Shown in pieces: positions 8,471 through 15,341 of a stretch of 38,461 nt of DNA. This DNA is from Planctomycetota bacterium (lineage in GTDB: Bacteria; Planctomycetota; Planctomycetia; Pirellulales; Pirellulaceae), in NCBI GenBank assembly GCA_017303505.1, contig JAFLCP010000070.1:1-38461 (forward strand). Direction: 5' to 3'. How positions within the stretch are numbered: the stretch's first letter is position 1; every line of letters starts with the position of its first letter. A program made the translations under genes and the position numbers. Below the pieces are notes generated by a model that did no database searches, was not told the origin of the DNA, and saw only the letters and a list, made by a program, of their open reading frames with translations.

Positions 8471-8797
8471 CTAAAGCAGTTCAAGAACTTGATTGATCGG
8501 TTCTTCGTCAAAATCGCCCCAAGCAAAACCTTTCTTGGTGAGGAGGAGAACCTGGTTCCCCATTTCCATTTCTGACGCGTCGAACGGCACATCATCGAGA
8601 CATCCTTTGTCTTGAAGCAACTGAATGAAGTCTGGCAGCTCCGCGTAGTCGTACAGGACTTCGCAAACAGAGTCGAACTGTAGTCCGGTGGCATCCATGA
8701 TTTGATGTATTGTCTGCACCTCAGCGTTTTTGAGGCGTTTCCAGACTTGTTGGAGAACAGCGACCTGGTGGGTTGTTGTCTTTTCTTTGAACTGCAT
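8471..8797 (-). CDS. Unrecognised 108-residue acidic protein
   Basis: The ATG at 8797 follows GGGAG at good spacing. The product is mostly helical, with a first half reading TIHQIMDATGLQFDSVCEVL, which could be a winged-helix DNA-binding segment. The second half is acidic (DDVPFDASEMEMGNQ) and it ends in EELPINQVLELL-like sequence (EEPINQVLELL). No family is recognised. It lies between the 7882 gene and the tRNA, convergent with the former, within the presumed island. Confidence 0.6.
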   Translation of the reverse strand: MQFKEKTTTHQVAVLQQVWKRLKNAEVQTIHQIMDATGLQFDSVCEVLYDYAELPDFIQLLQDKGCLDDVPFDASEMEMGNQVLLLTKKGFAWGDFDEEPINQVLELL

Positions 8798-9179
8798 TGT
8801 TGTACTCCCATTGAATTTGGATTGAAACGGAAATGATGGGAGTCAATCTAAGTCCACGCTTTGACACGTTTGGTCACGAGCTTCGCAAAATTTTTGCGAT
8901 TCGATTCGATCGATGCTGGTGGTCGCCCTCAACGCCAGTGATGCCATCCATCCGCCGAGTTCGCATCCGTTCCCACCCGGACTCCGAACGAAAACTCTGT
9001 GTTAACTCTGGATGCCCCCGAAAAGAGAGAGTCAGAGAGTTCGGGACCGATTTTTCGCACCGGCGGGTGCAACCTTGAAGGTTGCGTTCGAGAGACGGAA
9101 ATCTCTCGGCGAACAGAGAGCGCGGCGGATTGGGCTGGCGGAACGCGAAAAGCGTTGGAAACCCGTGAAAAACTGGGTA
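8798..9179. other. Gene-free stretch upstream of gene 8797
   Basis: No coding region or RNA gene is convincing. Several small hairpins are visible: a near-palindrome CGCAAAATTTTTGCG near 8887, GCACC/GGTGC around 9057-9070, and GCAACCTT/AAGGTTGC around 9069-9085. Open frames here are short and unlike neighbouring proteins. An att site for the recombinase could lie here, but no flanking direct repeat was found by eye. Confidence 0.4.
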
Positions 9180-9185
9180 GAAACG

Positions 9186-9223
9186 AAAAACGCCCGGCGG
9201 TCGATCTCTCGACGCCGGGCGTT
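9186..9223 (-). terminator. Rho-independent terminator of tRNA-Asn
   Basis: An 11-bp perfect stem (9189-9199 with 9213-9223, arms AACGCCCGGCG/CGCCGGGCGTT) encloses a 13-base loop that itself contains TCGA/TCGA. On the minus strand it is followed by a TTTTT run. It lies 39 bases beyond the tRNA 3' end. Confidence 0.85.
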
Positions 9224-9261
9224 AAGTCTTTTGGTCGCCAAAGTTAGAACTTTGACGAAAG

Positions 9262-9334
9262 CTCCCCCGCCAGGGCTCGAACCTGGGACAAGCGGATTAA
9301 CAGTCCGCTGCTCTACCGACTGAGCTACAGGGGA
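9262..9334 (-). tRNA. tRNA-Asn (GTT anticodon)
   Basis: Read on the minus strand, this 73-base segment folds as a standard cloverleaf. The acceptor is TCCCCTG/CGGGGGA with one G-T pair, the D arm is GCTC...GAGC, and the anticodon arm has loop CTGTTAA, giving anticodon GTT. The T arm is CCAGG-TTCGAGC-CCTGG and the discriminator is G. CCA is not encoded. A terminator follows. tRNA genes are frequent integration sites, and this one borders the recombinase island, but no duplicated 3' end was found. Confidence 0.95.
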
Positions 9335-9680
9335 GTATGTACTGAGCACTGAACAAGTGAGACACGTTGTCGCAAAATGGCGAAAATGGGTTCACTTGGC
9401 AGGCTACGCGGAACAGGAAAAGGACCCGGTTAGGGTGGATCTTTCGTGTCCCAGCGATGAGTAGAAATGTAGCCCCCATTTTCAATCATGACAAGTGGAC
9501 TTTCTACCTCGCTAAATCCAAAGACCACACAGGCGGCAGGTTGGTTCGAATTTGACGGATTTTTGGGACCGCGAAAGAGACGAAAAACGCGAAAAAAAGG
9601 CAAATACCAGGGAAAGTGGGGAACATCGGGGACAAGCAAATTGGTGGCTACGTCCATAAAGAGGGCTAGCCTGCGGCTGT
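9335..9680. other. Gene-free stretch upstream of tRNA-Asn
   Basis: This should contain the tRNA promoter on the minus strand, but no clear -35/-10 pair was picked. Open frames on either strand are short and low-complexity (Lys/Arg-rich around 9560-9600). It includes the GTAG-tipped inverted pair at 9461-9507 listed separately. Confidence 0.4.
9461..9507. repeat. GTAG-tipped inverted pair
   Basis: GTAGAAA at 9461-9467 and TTTCTAC at 9501-9507 form a 7-bp inverted repeat around a 33-base centre that carries a further GTAG (GTAGCCCCC). The GTAG tips pointing outward match the layout of the other repeats in the window, but the stem is short. Confidence 0.4.
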
Positions 9681-9904
9681 TGATGTTGCGCGTTTAGGCC
9701 TGAAAGGCCGGTACAACCCTTGCCGTCGCTGATAAGCCACGGTTGTTAAACCATTTGAGTTGGTAAGCCCCGAAGGGGCGATACACTCCAGCGTGTGTCG
9801 CCCTTTCAGGGCTTAAATCCCTAGCATTATCGAATCCGGTGCCTATCGGCACCGGCAGAGGTTGTGTCGGGCCTTCGGCCCTAAGTCCAAAAAGCGCAAC
9901 ATCA
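9681..9904. repeat. 224-bp composite palindromic element with terminal inverted repeats
   Basis: TGATGTTGCGC (9681-9691) and its exact reverse complement (9894-9904) bound a cluster of hairpins. The flanking 50 bp at each end resemble each other in inverted orientation: AGGCC-TGAAA-GGCCG on the left and GGGCCTTCGGCCC on the right, each followed inward by an ACAACC...TGCCG block. The centre is a long hairpin built from AGCCCCGAAGGGGCG (9767-9781) and its partner CGCCCTTTCAGGGCT, with ACAC/GTGT next to the loop. The open frame across it is an artefact of the palindromes. This is a dispersed non-autonomous element; no transposase is inside. Confidence 0.7.
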
Positions 9905-10280
9905 AAACCTGCAGCACACGGGCTAAACAATAAACGGATAGGCTGAGTCGATCCAGAATAGAAATGAGGGGTAGAAAGGCCGGCGCCGATCCAAAGTTGA
10001 GAAATTAGCCGGCACCGTCGACAAGTCCAACGCACGGTGTGTTTTGCGGTCAGATGATTGGCGCGACGAATCAAACACACCATACGAATAGAACAGATCG
10101 AAAAGTGATAGTCACAAGACCGCGTCACACACCCTACACACCCAACAAAAACAGCCGCAGCGCCCATCCGTGAGCGAAGCGGCCGAAGGAAAAGTGGAGC
10201 CTTGGGAACGCACGACAATGGCCGTCCTGGCCAAGGCCGCACGCAGCTGCCACCAATCCAAATAGGAATCTGATGCTCAG
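9905..10280. other. Repeat-bearing intergenic region
   Basis: No gene is supported. The stretch holds the single 106-bp GTAG-family unit at 10032-10137. It also holds a further palindromic patch near 10217-10236 (TGGCCGTCCTGGCCAAGGCC). The long minus-strand frame spanning 9694-10314 crosses three unrelated repeats and has no ribosome site, so it is not called. Confidence 0.5.
10032..10137 (-). repeat. GTAG-family repeat unit A (single)
   Basis: The unit starts on the minus strand with GTAGGGTGTGTGA (10137 downward) and ends with the complement of GCACGGTGTGTT (10032-10043). It is 106 bp. The tip GTAG, the GGTGTGT arm and the distal ACACACC arm match units B, C and D. Internal sequence is poorly conserved between copies. 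Confidence 0.75.
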
Positions 10281-10318
10281 AAAAAGAAAAAGGCTTGCAC
10301 TCCACCGAGCACAAGCCT
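10281..10318 (-). terminator. Rho-independent terminator of the amidotransferase-fold gene
   Basis: On the minus strand AGGCTTG and CAAGCCT (7-bp perfect stem, 14-base loop) are followed by TTTTTCTTTTT. It lies 13 bases past the stop of the minus-strand gene at 10331. Confidence 0.8.
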
Positions 10319-10330
10319 CTCTAAGTTCGA

Positions 10331-11104
10331 TCAGCCAGCCATCGCCATCTGGCGGGAAATATTGATCACCGCTGGCATGCCGTTTCGCTCGCGAACTGCA
10401 TCGATAAACTCTTCAAAGATGCGAATGTCTAACGCACTAGCGCCACTCGCTTCTGGATGGAACTGGGTACCTACCACAAACCAATCCAGCATCTCACTTT
10501 CAATCGCTTCAATCACGCCGTCTGGGCACTTCGCAGTTACGCGGAAGCCAGGAGCCACTTCATCAATCGCCATGTGATGACGAGAAATCACGCGAATTTC
10601 GCCTTCACCATAAACTCGTCCCATCAACGAATCACTCTTCACAACCAAGCTGTGACGATGATTCGGATCTTGCAAATCCTTGTGAGGAATCGCTTCAGGC
10701 TTATCAATCGGCAAATGGAAAAACAAATTGCCACCCAAAGTCACGTTTATCAACTGCATGCCCACTCCGATACCAAACAAGGGCATACGTCGCTCGGCCA
10801 ATTCCTTCATCAAAATACGATCAAACTTTTCGCGGCGTGCATCCATAGGACGAACCGAAGAATGACTCATGTAACCGTCATTGCGAGGATCAAGATCGCC
10901 ACCACCTACCATTACAAAACCATGCAACTGGTCCAAGATCGCTGCAATCGCTTGCTCGTCGGCGATTGGAGGAAGCAGAACGGGAATTCCACCGGCTGCG
11001 AAAATCGAGTCATAGTAACCAGCTGCCAATGCGGTCAATGCTGGGGCGGAACCTTGAGCTGGGCGGAAATCTGCGTTCAGGCCAATCAACGGTTTGCAAG
11101 TCAT
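10331..11104 (-). CDS. Class-I glutamine amidotransferase-fold protein (PuuD/peptidase C26 family) lacking the nucleophile Cys
   Basis: 257 residues, normal length for gamma-glutamyl-GABA hydrolase-like proteins. Family hallmarks are PLIGLNADFR at the N-terminus, YYDSIFAAGGIPVLLPP, GFVMVGGGDLDP, the elbow region PLFGIGVGMQLINVTLGG, SRHHMAIDEVAPGFRV, CPDGVIEAIE and VVGTQFHPEA. His216 and Glu218 of the triad are present, but the elbow normally reads GICRGMQ, and here Gly113 stands where the nucleophilic Cys should be. The DNA at this point is unambiguous and the frame is intact, so this is substitution rather than decay. Gamma-glutamyl hydrolysis is therefore unlikely by the known mechanism; a binding or regulatory role is possible. 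AGGAGGG precedes the ATG. Confidence 0.85.
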   Translation of the reverse strand: MTCKPLIGLNADFRPAQGSAPALTALAAGYYDSIFAAGGIPVLLPPIADEQAIAAILDQLHGFVMVGGGDLDPRNDGYMSHSSVRPMDARREKFDRILMKELAERRMPLFGIGVGMQLINVTLGGNLFFHLPIDKPEAIPHKDLQDPNHRHSLVVKSDSLMGRVYGEGEIRVISRHHMAIDEVAPGFRVTAKCPDGVIEAIESEMLDWFVVGTQFHPEASGASALDIRIFEEFIDAVRERNGMPAVINISRQMAMAG

Positions 11105-11650
11105 CAGTCATCCCTCCTGTGGACAATACAAAAAGTACGTTTGAAAAATTCTGGGTAAAAAGTGAGTCTCGTGAATTCTGTGCGTAGAATCCAAGCGATC
11201 AGCACAGGCAATCTGCGGTCACCTGCTTTTCTGGTAGTACAACTCCGGAAGATTGTCTCGTAGATTCGCAGCTTAAGTGCAATCGTCTTCTATTGACTTA
11301 GCTGGACACAAATGAGCCCCGTCGACTGTTTCCATGTCTTCGGTCGCTCCGCAATCAAACAATCAAATCCACCCTGTGATGAGTCCACTCCTAATAGCTT
11401 CCTGCTCTTCTACTTGTGTGTAGTTTTTATCCTGCCACTCTGCTTGAGCTCGCGACTAAACCAGCATTCACAAACGTCGCGTTCAACAAACATCGCTTTA
11501 GGTCATCCTGTCGTATCACCCAGCCCTTGGACTTTCCTAGTCCGCCTGCTGTGCAAATCATTTCAATGTCACCGATTCCGCTTACTCGCCCACGCATTTT
11601 TTTACCAACTCGAAATGCTGCGAACTGTTCTTGATCCGCAACGTACTGTT

Positions 11651-11682
11651 TTGTAATTAATCGAGCTTGTAGTTAATCAAGC
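11651..11682. repeat. Two tandem 16-bp repeats
   Basis: TTGTAATTAATCGAGC is followed directly by TTGTAGTTAATCAAGC, with 14 of 16 positions identical. Each contains a TTAATC core and could be a binding site pair. No gene starts within 800 bp downstream. Confidence 0.6.
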
Positions 11683-11919
11683 AGCGAAGTAATGCTGAGC
11701 TAACTCCTAAAAGTAACCGGCGAACATTGCTATCATTCTCGCCGCAAAGCCCTGTGAGAGGAGAAGCAGTTGCGGTTTCGATACGAGCCGCAACGGATCG
11801 CAGGCACAACTTTCATTCTGCCTCTGCAGAACCGGGTGCCGTTGGTCAGTCGCAACGGTGAGAAGGATACCGAGACTTTTACGCCCTTCAAGTCAAATCA
11901 ATTAGTAGTGGGTCAAGGC

Positions 11920-11951
11920 ATTTGCTAGCGCAATGACGTGTGCTAGCAAAT
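11920..11951. repeat. Perfect 10-bp inverted repeat
   Basis: ATTTGCTAGC (11920-11929) and GCTAGCAAAT (11942-11951) are exact complements around a 12-base loop. There is no T-tract, so a terminator is unlikely; an operator or element end is possible. Confidence 0.55.
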
Positions 11952-12419
11952 CAAACCAACTGTCACCCAGGGGTGTGCGGGCGAAGGTGTGCGGTGAGCG
12001 AAACCGAGCCAACCAGGCCCCTTAAGTTGTTGTTATATATCAGCTTACGACGACGACAGCCAAGCGGGTGTGAATTTCGGGCTCGGGCGGAGTTGTCACA
12101 GCTCGCGCCACGGATTCGTTAAAAATTTTGTAAAATTTTCCAAGATTTGTTTAATCGTTGCGGTAGGTAGGAAAACTGCTTTGAGCAAGCTGGGGCAATG
12201 ATTCAGCGAAGGGGCCGATAAGATAAGCCAGCACGTTGATGGAGCCTGCTGCTTAGAGGAGTTCTCGTCCAGTTGCCATAACGCGAGATATGGGCACAAT
12301 TGACCTCGCAGACGATGGTTAGCGATGAAGAGTAATGGGTTTGGTGGGGAGTGGTTTTGGAAGAGAACGGCAAGAAAGGTCTCGACGCGAAGAAAGCGAA
12401 ACAAGATGTCGAGTCCTCT

Positions 12420-12530
12420 CCACGGTGTGTTCCGCAAGTCGGGCGTTAGAAGATAGAAAAGTGATTGGTTGGTGTAGGTTTTCGAAGAGGTAAAGCGGCA
12501 GGGTTGGATGACTTGCTGCACACACCCTAC
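12420..12530 (-). repeat. GTAG-family repeat unit B (single, upstream of hemC)
   Basis: 111 bp, bounded by CCACGGTGTGTTCCGC (12420) and CACACACCCTAC (ending 12530). It has the same ends and orientation as unit A. The GTAG tip is 36 bases before the hemC start codon, so the unit would lie in the hemC leader if transcription begins upstream of it. Confidence 0.75.
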
Positions 12531-12566
12531 GCCTACGCCACCAACCCAACAAAATAGAAGAAGGAA

Positions 12567-13487
12567 ATGATTGTGGCGAAGATTCGACTTGGTACTCGCA
12601 AAAGTCCACTCGCACGTTGGCAAGCGGAGTGGGTCTGCGGGCAACTTCAACAACTTGGACATGAAGTTGAAATGGTGTGGATTACCACACAAGGCGATGT
12701 TGCCACGCAGCCGCTCGGCACCATTGGCGGGCAAGGCTTGTTTACCAAAGAAATTCAACGAGCGCTGCTAGATAAACAAATTGATCTCGCCGTACATAGT
12801 CTCAAAGACCTTCCCACTCAAGCGATCGAGGGTCTGAAATTGGCTGCCATTCCGCCTCGAGAAGTGGTTGGTGATTGCTTGATCGCTCCCGCAGGAACCA
12901 CGCTCGAAACACTACCCGCGAATGCCAAGATCGGAACCGGGAGCCTGCGCCGCGCCGCTCAATTAAGAGCGTGGCGAAAAGATCTGGAAATCCTCGACAT
13001 TCGCGGCAACGTTGAAACACGAATCAAAAAACATGACGATGGCCAATACGATGCCATCGTATTGGCCCAGGCCGGCCTGCATCGACTTGGCTATCTCGAA
13101 CGAGTCGCCCAAAAACTCCCGCTCGAAAAAGTATTACCGGCAGTTGGACAAGGAGCACTGGGACTCGAAATTCGAGCCGATGACCAGGCGACATTCGATG
13201 CGCTGCAAGGACTTAACCATGCCGACTCACACGCATCAGTGGTCGCAGAGAGAAGCTTGCTCAATCATTTGCGTGGAGGCTGCTTGGCACCGGTGGCTGC
13301 CTGGGGACGCGTTGAGAATGGACAATTGCGCTTACAGGCTCGCGTCCTGGCCCTCGATGGCTCCAAGATGGTCTCTATCGATAAAGTCTCCTCAAGCGAT
13401 CAAGCCGCAGAGCTTGGTATCGAAGCCGCCGAAGAGCTCATCGCACAAGGGGCTCAAACATTGATCGAAGCTGCTCGCCAAAAGTAG
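12567..13487 (+). CDS. hemC: Hydroxymethylbilane synthase (porphobilinogen deaminase)
   Basis: 306 residues, the full length of the family. It joins four porphobilinogen molecules into hydroxymethylbilane in cytoplasmic tetrapyrrole (haem) synthesis. Visible signatures are IRLGTRKSPLARWQA at the N-terminus, TQGD (41-44), GGQGLFTKEIQ, AVHSLKDLPT with the catalytic Asp81, GTGSLRRAAQL (123-133), DIRGNVETRI, PAVGQGALGLEIR and the cofactor-bearing LRGGCLAP with Cys239 for the dipyrromethane. The ATG at 12567 follows AGAAGGAA. No other haem gene is adjacent. Repeat unit B lies just upstream, and the TAG stop is the start of the repeat pair C, so the coding region is enclosed by elements of one repeat family. 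Confidence 0.97.
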   Translation: MIVAKIRLGTRKSPLARWQAEWVCGQLQQLGHEVEMVWITTQGDVATQPLGTIGGQGLFTKEIQRALLDKQIDLAVHSLKDLPTQAIEGLKLAAIPPREVVGDCLIAPAGTTLETLPANAKIGTGSLRRAAQLRAWRKDLEILDIRGNVETRIKKHDDGQYDAIVLAQAGLHRLGYLERVAQKLPLEKVLPAVGQGALGLEIRADDQATFDALQGLNHADSHASVVAERSLLNHLRGGCLAPVAAWGRVENGQLRLQARVLALDGSKMVSIDKVSSSDQAAELGIEAAEELIAQGAQTLIEAARQK

Positions 13488-13845
13488 GTTGTGTGGAGCG
13501 AATCAGGTTGAATGACCATTGCTAGGGCCAAACGATTCATCGAGCCATGCGGTACACAACTCATTCATTTGCGCAACACACCGCGGCGAGGATGTGTAGG
13601 CGGAGTGCGAGCCAACCAAATCGCAATACGTTCATCGATACGGCATGTGTCAAACGCGGAATGATGCGAGTGATGTCACAAGAGAGAATGACGATTGCGC
13701 GATGACATCGTGCAGAAGATCCTGGACGATAAGTCAACTCCAAGGTGTGTTGCGTAAACAATCGTCACCAATGGAAATCGTATTACACAATCATGTCACG
13801 CGCGATTTGATAACGATACGTCGATGTTTACTTCACACACCCTAC
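13484..13845. repeat. GTAG-family inverted pair C between hemC and the desaturase
   Basis: The left unit runs from GTAGGTTGTGTGG (13484) to TTGCGCAACACACCGCGG (ending 13586), 103 bp. The right unit, inverted, runs from CCAAGGTGTGTTGCG (13740) to CACACACCCTAC (ending 13845), 106 bp. GTAG tips face outward, with a spacer of about 150 bp. The TAG of the left tip (13485-13487) is the hemC stop codon, and the TAG of the right tip read on the minus strand (13844-13842) is the desaturase stop codon. The pair therefore fills the whole gap between two convergent genes. Confidence 0.8.
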
Positions 13846-14771
13846 CTAGTGAAACGGGGAGGGATGATGTCGCGAGCGAGACCGATTTTTTTGAGGAATA
13901 AGATCTCGTAGTAGCAGATATCGATTTCCCACCAGCGGTGCTGCAAACTGGCAGACGCGGGATCTTCATGGTGATTGTTATGCCAACCTTCGCCGAAAGT
14001 GAGCATGGCGACCAACCAGTTATTGCGGCTCCCTTCGTCCGTTGCATAGTTGCGATAACCAAACAAATGGGTCAACGAATTGACGGACCAAGTAATGTGC
14101 CACACCAAGACAACGCGCAAACAGACACCCCAGATCATATAGCTCAAACCAACTCGCAACCCTTCGCTTCCCAAACCGCTTGAAAACCAGCCGACTAAAA
14201 AACCAGCCAAGAAATAGAGTGCGAACTGGGCTGTAATAAACGCAAATTGCCGCAACGGATTTTGTTCCAGCCGCATATAAAACGGGTCTCGCAACAAATC
14301 CTTGGCAAATTTCTCCAGACTGGCAGCGTTGTGCGTTTCGCGATTGACATAGACCAGCCAGCCACAATGCGACCACCAAAAATTGACAAAGGGACTATGC
14401 GGATCGGCTTGTTCATCGGAGTGTGCATGGTGGAGACGATGGATGGCTACCCAACGAGCAGGCGTGTCCTGCAAGCAACAAATCCCAATGGTTGCTAAAC
14501 AATGTTCAAACCATTTTGGCGTTTTGAAGCTGCGGTGCGTTAACAATCGATGGTAACCGATCGTGATACTCGCCCCAAAAACATGCACGCCTATCAAGCC
14601 AATTGCAACGGCTGACCATGTAAAGAAGTACGGTATAAACACCAAAGCGGCTAAAGCGTGGATCAACAGAATCGTGATAAGGTATCGTTGATTCAATCGA
14701 AAAGGGACCACCGGCTGTGGCACTTCTAGGGCTGTGCGAGTTCCATCTGTGTTCGGTGATTCCACCACCAT
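13842..14771 (-). CDS. Membrane acyl-lipid/acyl-CoA delta-9-type fatty acid desaturase
   Basis: 309 residues. The three histidine boxes of the membrane desaturases are intact: HRLLTH (74-79), HRLHHAH (111-117) and HNNHH (264-268), with an additional NSLTH at His235. These bind the di-iron centre that inserts a cis double bond into a fatty acyl chain. Hydrophobic segments lie at about 30-70 and 175-230. The N-terminus is short, with no cytochrome b5 domain, so electrons must come from separate carriers. The ATG at 14771 follows AAAGGA. The C-terminal codons run into the repeat pair C, whose tip provides the TAG stop. The gene is convergent with hemC. Confidence 0.93.
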   Translation of the reverse strand: MVVESPNTDGTRTALEVPQPVVPFRLNQRYLITILLIHALAALVFIPYFFTWSAVAIGLIGVHVFGASITIGYHRLLTHRSFKTPKWFEHCLATIGICCLQDTPARWVAIHRLHHAHSDEQADPHSPFVNFWWSHCGWLVYVNRETHNAASLEKFAKDLLRDPFYMRLEQNPLRQFAFITAQFALYFLAGFLVGWFSSGLGSEGLRVGLSYMIWGVCLRVVLVWHITWSVNSLTHLFGYRNYATDEGSRNNWLVAMLTFGEGWHNNHHEDPASASLQHRWWEIDICYYEILFLKKIGLARDIIPPRFTR

Positions 14772-15049
14772 GTTTCCTTTGTTGCAAACTCATTCCTTGA
14801 ACGACCTGGAACCGCCAGCAAAATTGATGTGCCTCAATTCCAAAACTCGATCATGACAGATCGATGGGGTTAGGGATATAGGATAGCCGCCGATTCGGAC
14901 CTGAAAACCGACTACTTTCGCAAAATGACGCACAGTCCCGCTCCATCGCTGCGAACTTATCTCGGCCCCTCCCCTGCTTATCTCTTTTGCGTACTCCGAC
15001 AAAACGGGCCTAGAAGCAACGCTCCGCCACAATTAGACTGTGAACGAAA
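14772..15049. promoter_or_regulatory. Upstream region of the desaturase gene
   Basis: This gene-free stretch should hold the minus-strand promoter of the desaturase. A small inverted repeat (GATCATGACAGATC, near 14852) is present. No clear promoter pair was chosen. It is followed directly by repeat pair D. Confidence 0.3.
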
Positions 15050-15306
15050 GTAGGGTGTGTGAGGCGAATCGAGCGGTTGCGACACAACTGTGACAGAATC
15101 AGCCAACAAGCGATGCGGCACACAACCCAAGAGATTGCGAAACACACCGTGGAGTTGATGTGCGGGCTAAGGTGCACGCGCAACCAATGCCAGACGCACG
15201 GTGTGTTACGCAAGCCTTCCCAATTTTACAGTAATGATTCAATAAGATAGCACGTTTTTAGGCGGGTGGAGTTGGCGCAAGAATGGGCTTGCTTCACACG
15301 CCCTAC
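15050..15306. repeat. GTAG-family inverted pair D upstream of a lipoprotein gene
   Basis: The left unit runs from GTAGGGTGTGTGAGG (15050) to GCGAAACACACCGTGG (ending 15152), 103 bp. The right inverted unit runs from GCACGGTGTGTTACGC (15196) to CACACGCCCTAC (ending 15306), 111 bp. Only 43 bp separates the two. It has the same outward-facing GTAG tips as pair C. The right tip is 35 bases before the next start codon, nearly the spacing seen at hemC (36). Confidence 0.8.
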
Positions 15307-15341
15307 CCCAAACCCGACAACACACACACTGGAGAACCGAA

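Larger units (their letters stand above)
11105..12419. other. 1.3-kb stretch without a convincing gene
   Basis: Open frames here (for example 11312-11656 on the + strand) lack a ribosome site and have Cys/Ser/His-rich compositions unlike neighbouring genes. No rRNA, tRNA, tmRNA, SRP or RNase P signature was recognised. It contains a 16-bp tandem repeat (11651-11682), a hairpin GTTGCGG/CCGCAAC (11769-11793), a perfect 10-bp inverted repeat (11920-11951) and an A+T-rich patch (12119-12153). It may hold decayed genes or an unrecognised RNA. Confidence 0.5.

Noticed and set aside
8392..8811. 139-codon minus-strand frame overlapping gene 8471-8797
   Set aside because: It lacks a ribosome site and has a low-complexity Ser/Lys/Thr composition. 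The frame starting at 8797 has GGGAG and a protein-like sequence.
9694..10314. 206-codon minus-strand open frame
   Set aside because: It crosses three unrelated palindromic repeats, has a Cys/Arg-rich composition, and no ribosome site. It is an artefact of repeat DNA.
11312..11656. 114-codon plus-strand open frame starting MSPVDCF
   Set aside because: No ribosome site, odd Cys/Ser/His-rich composition, and no domain pattern. The stretch is left as unexplained non-coding DNA.
12096..12758. 220-codon minus-strand open frame
   Set aside because: Its 5' part overlaps the start of hemC antisense and it crosses repeat unit B. The hemC reading is far stronger.
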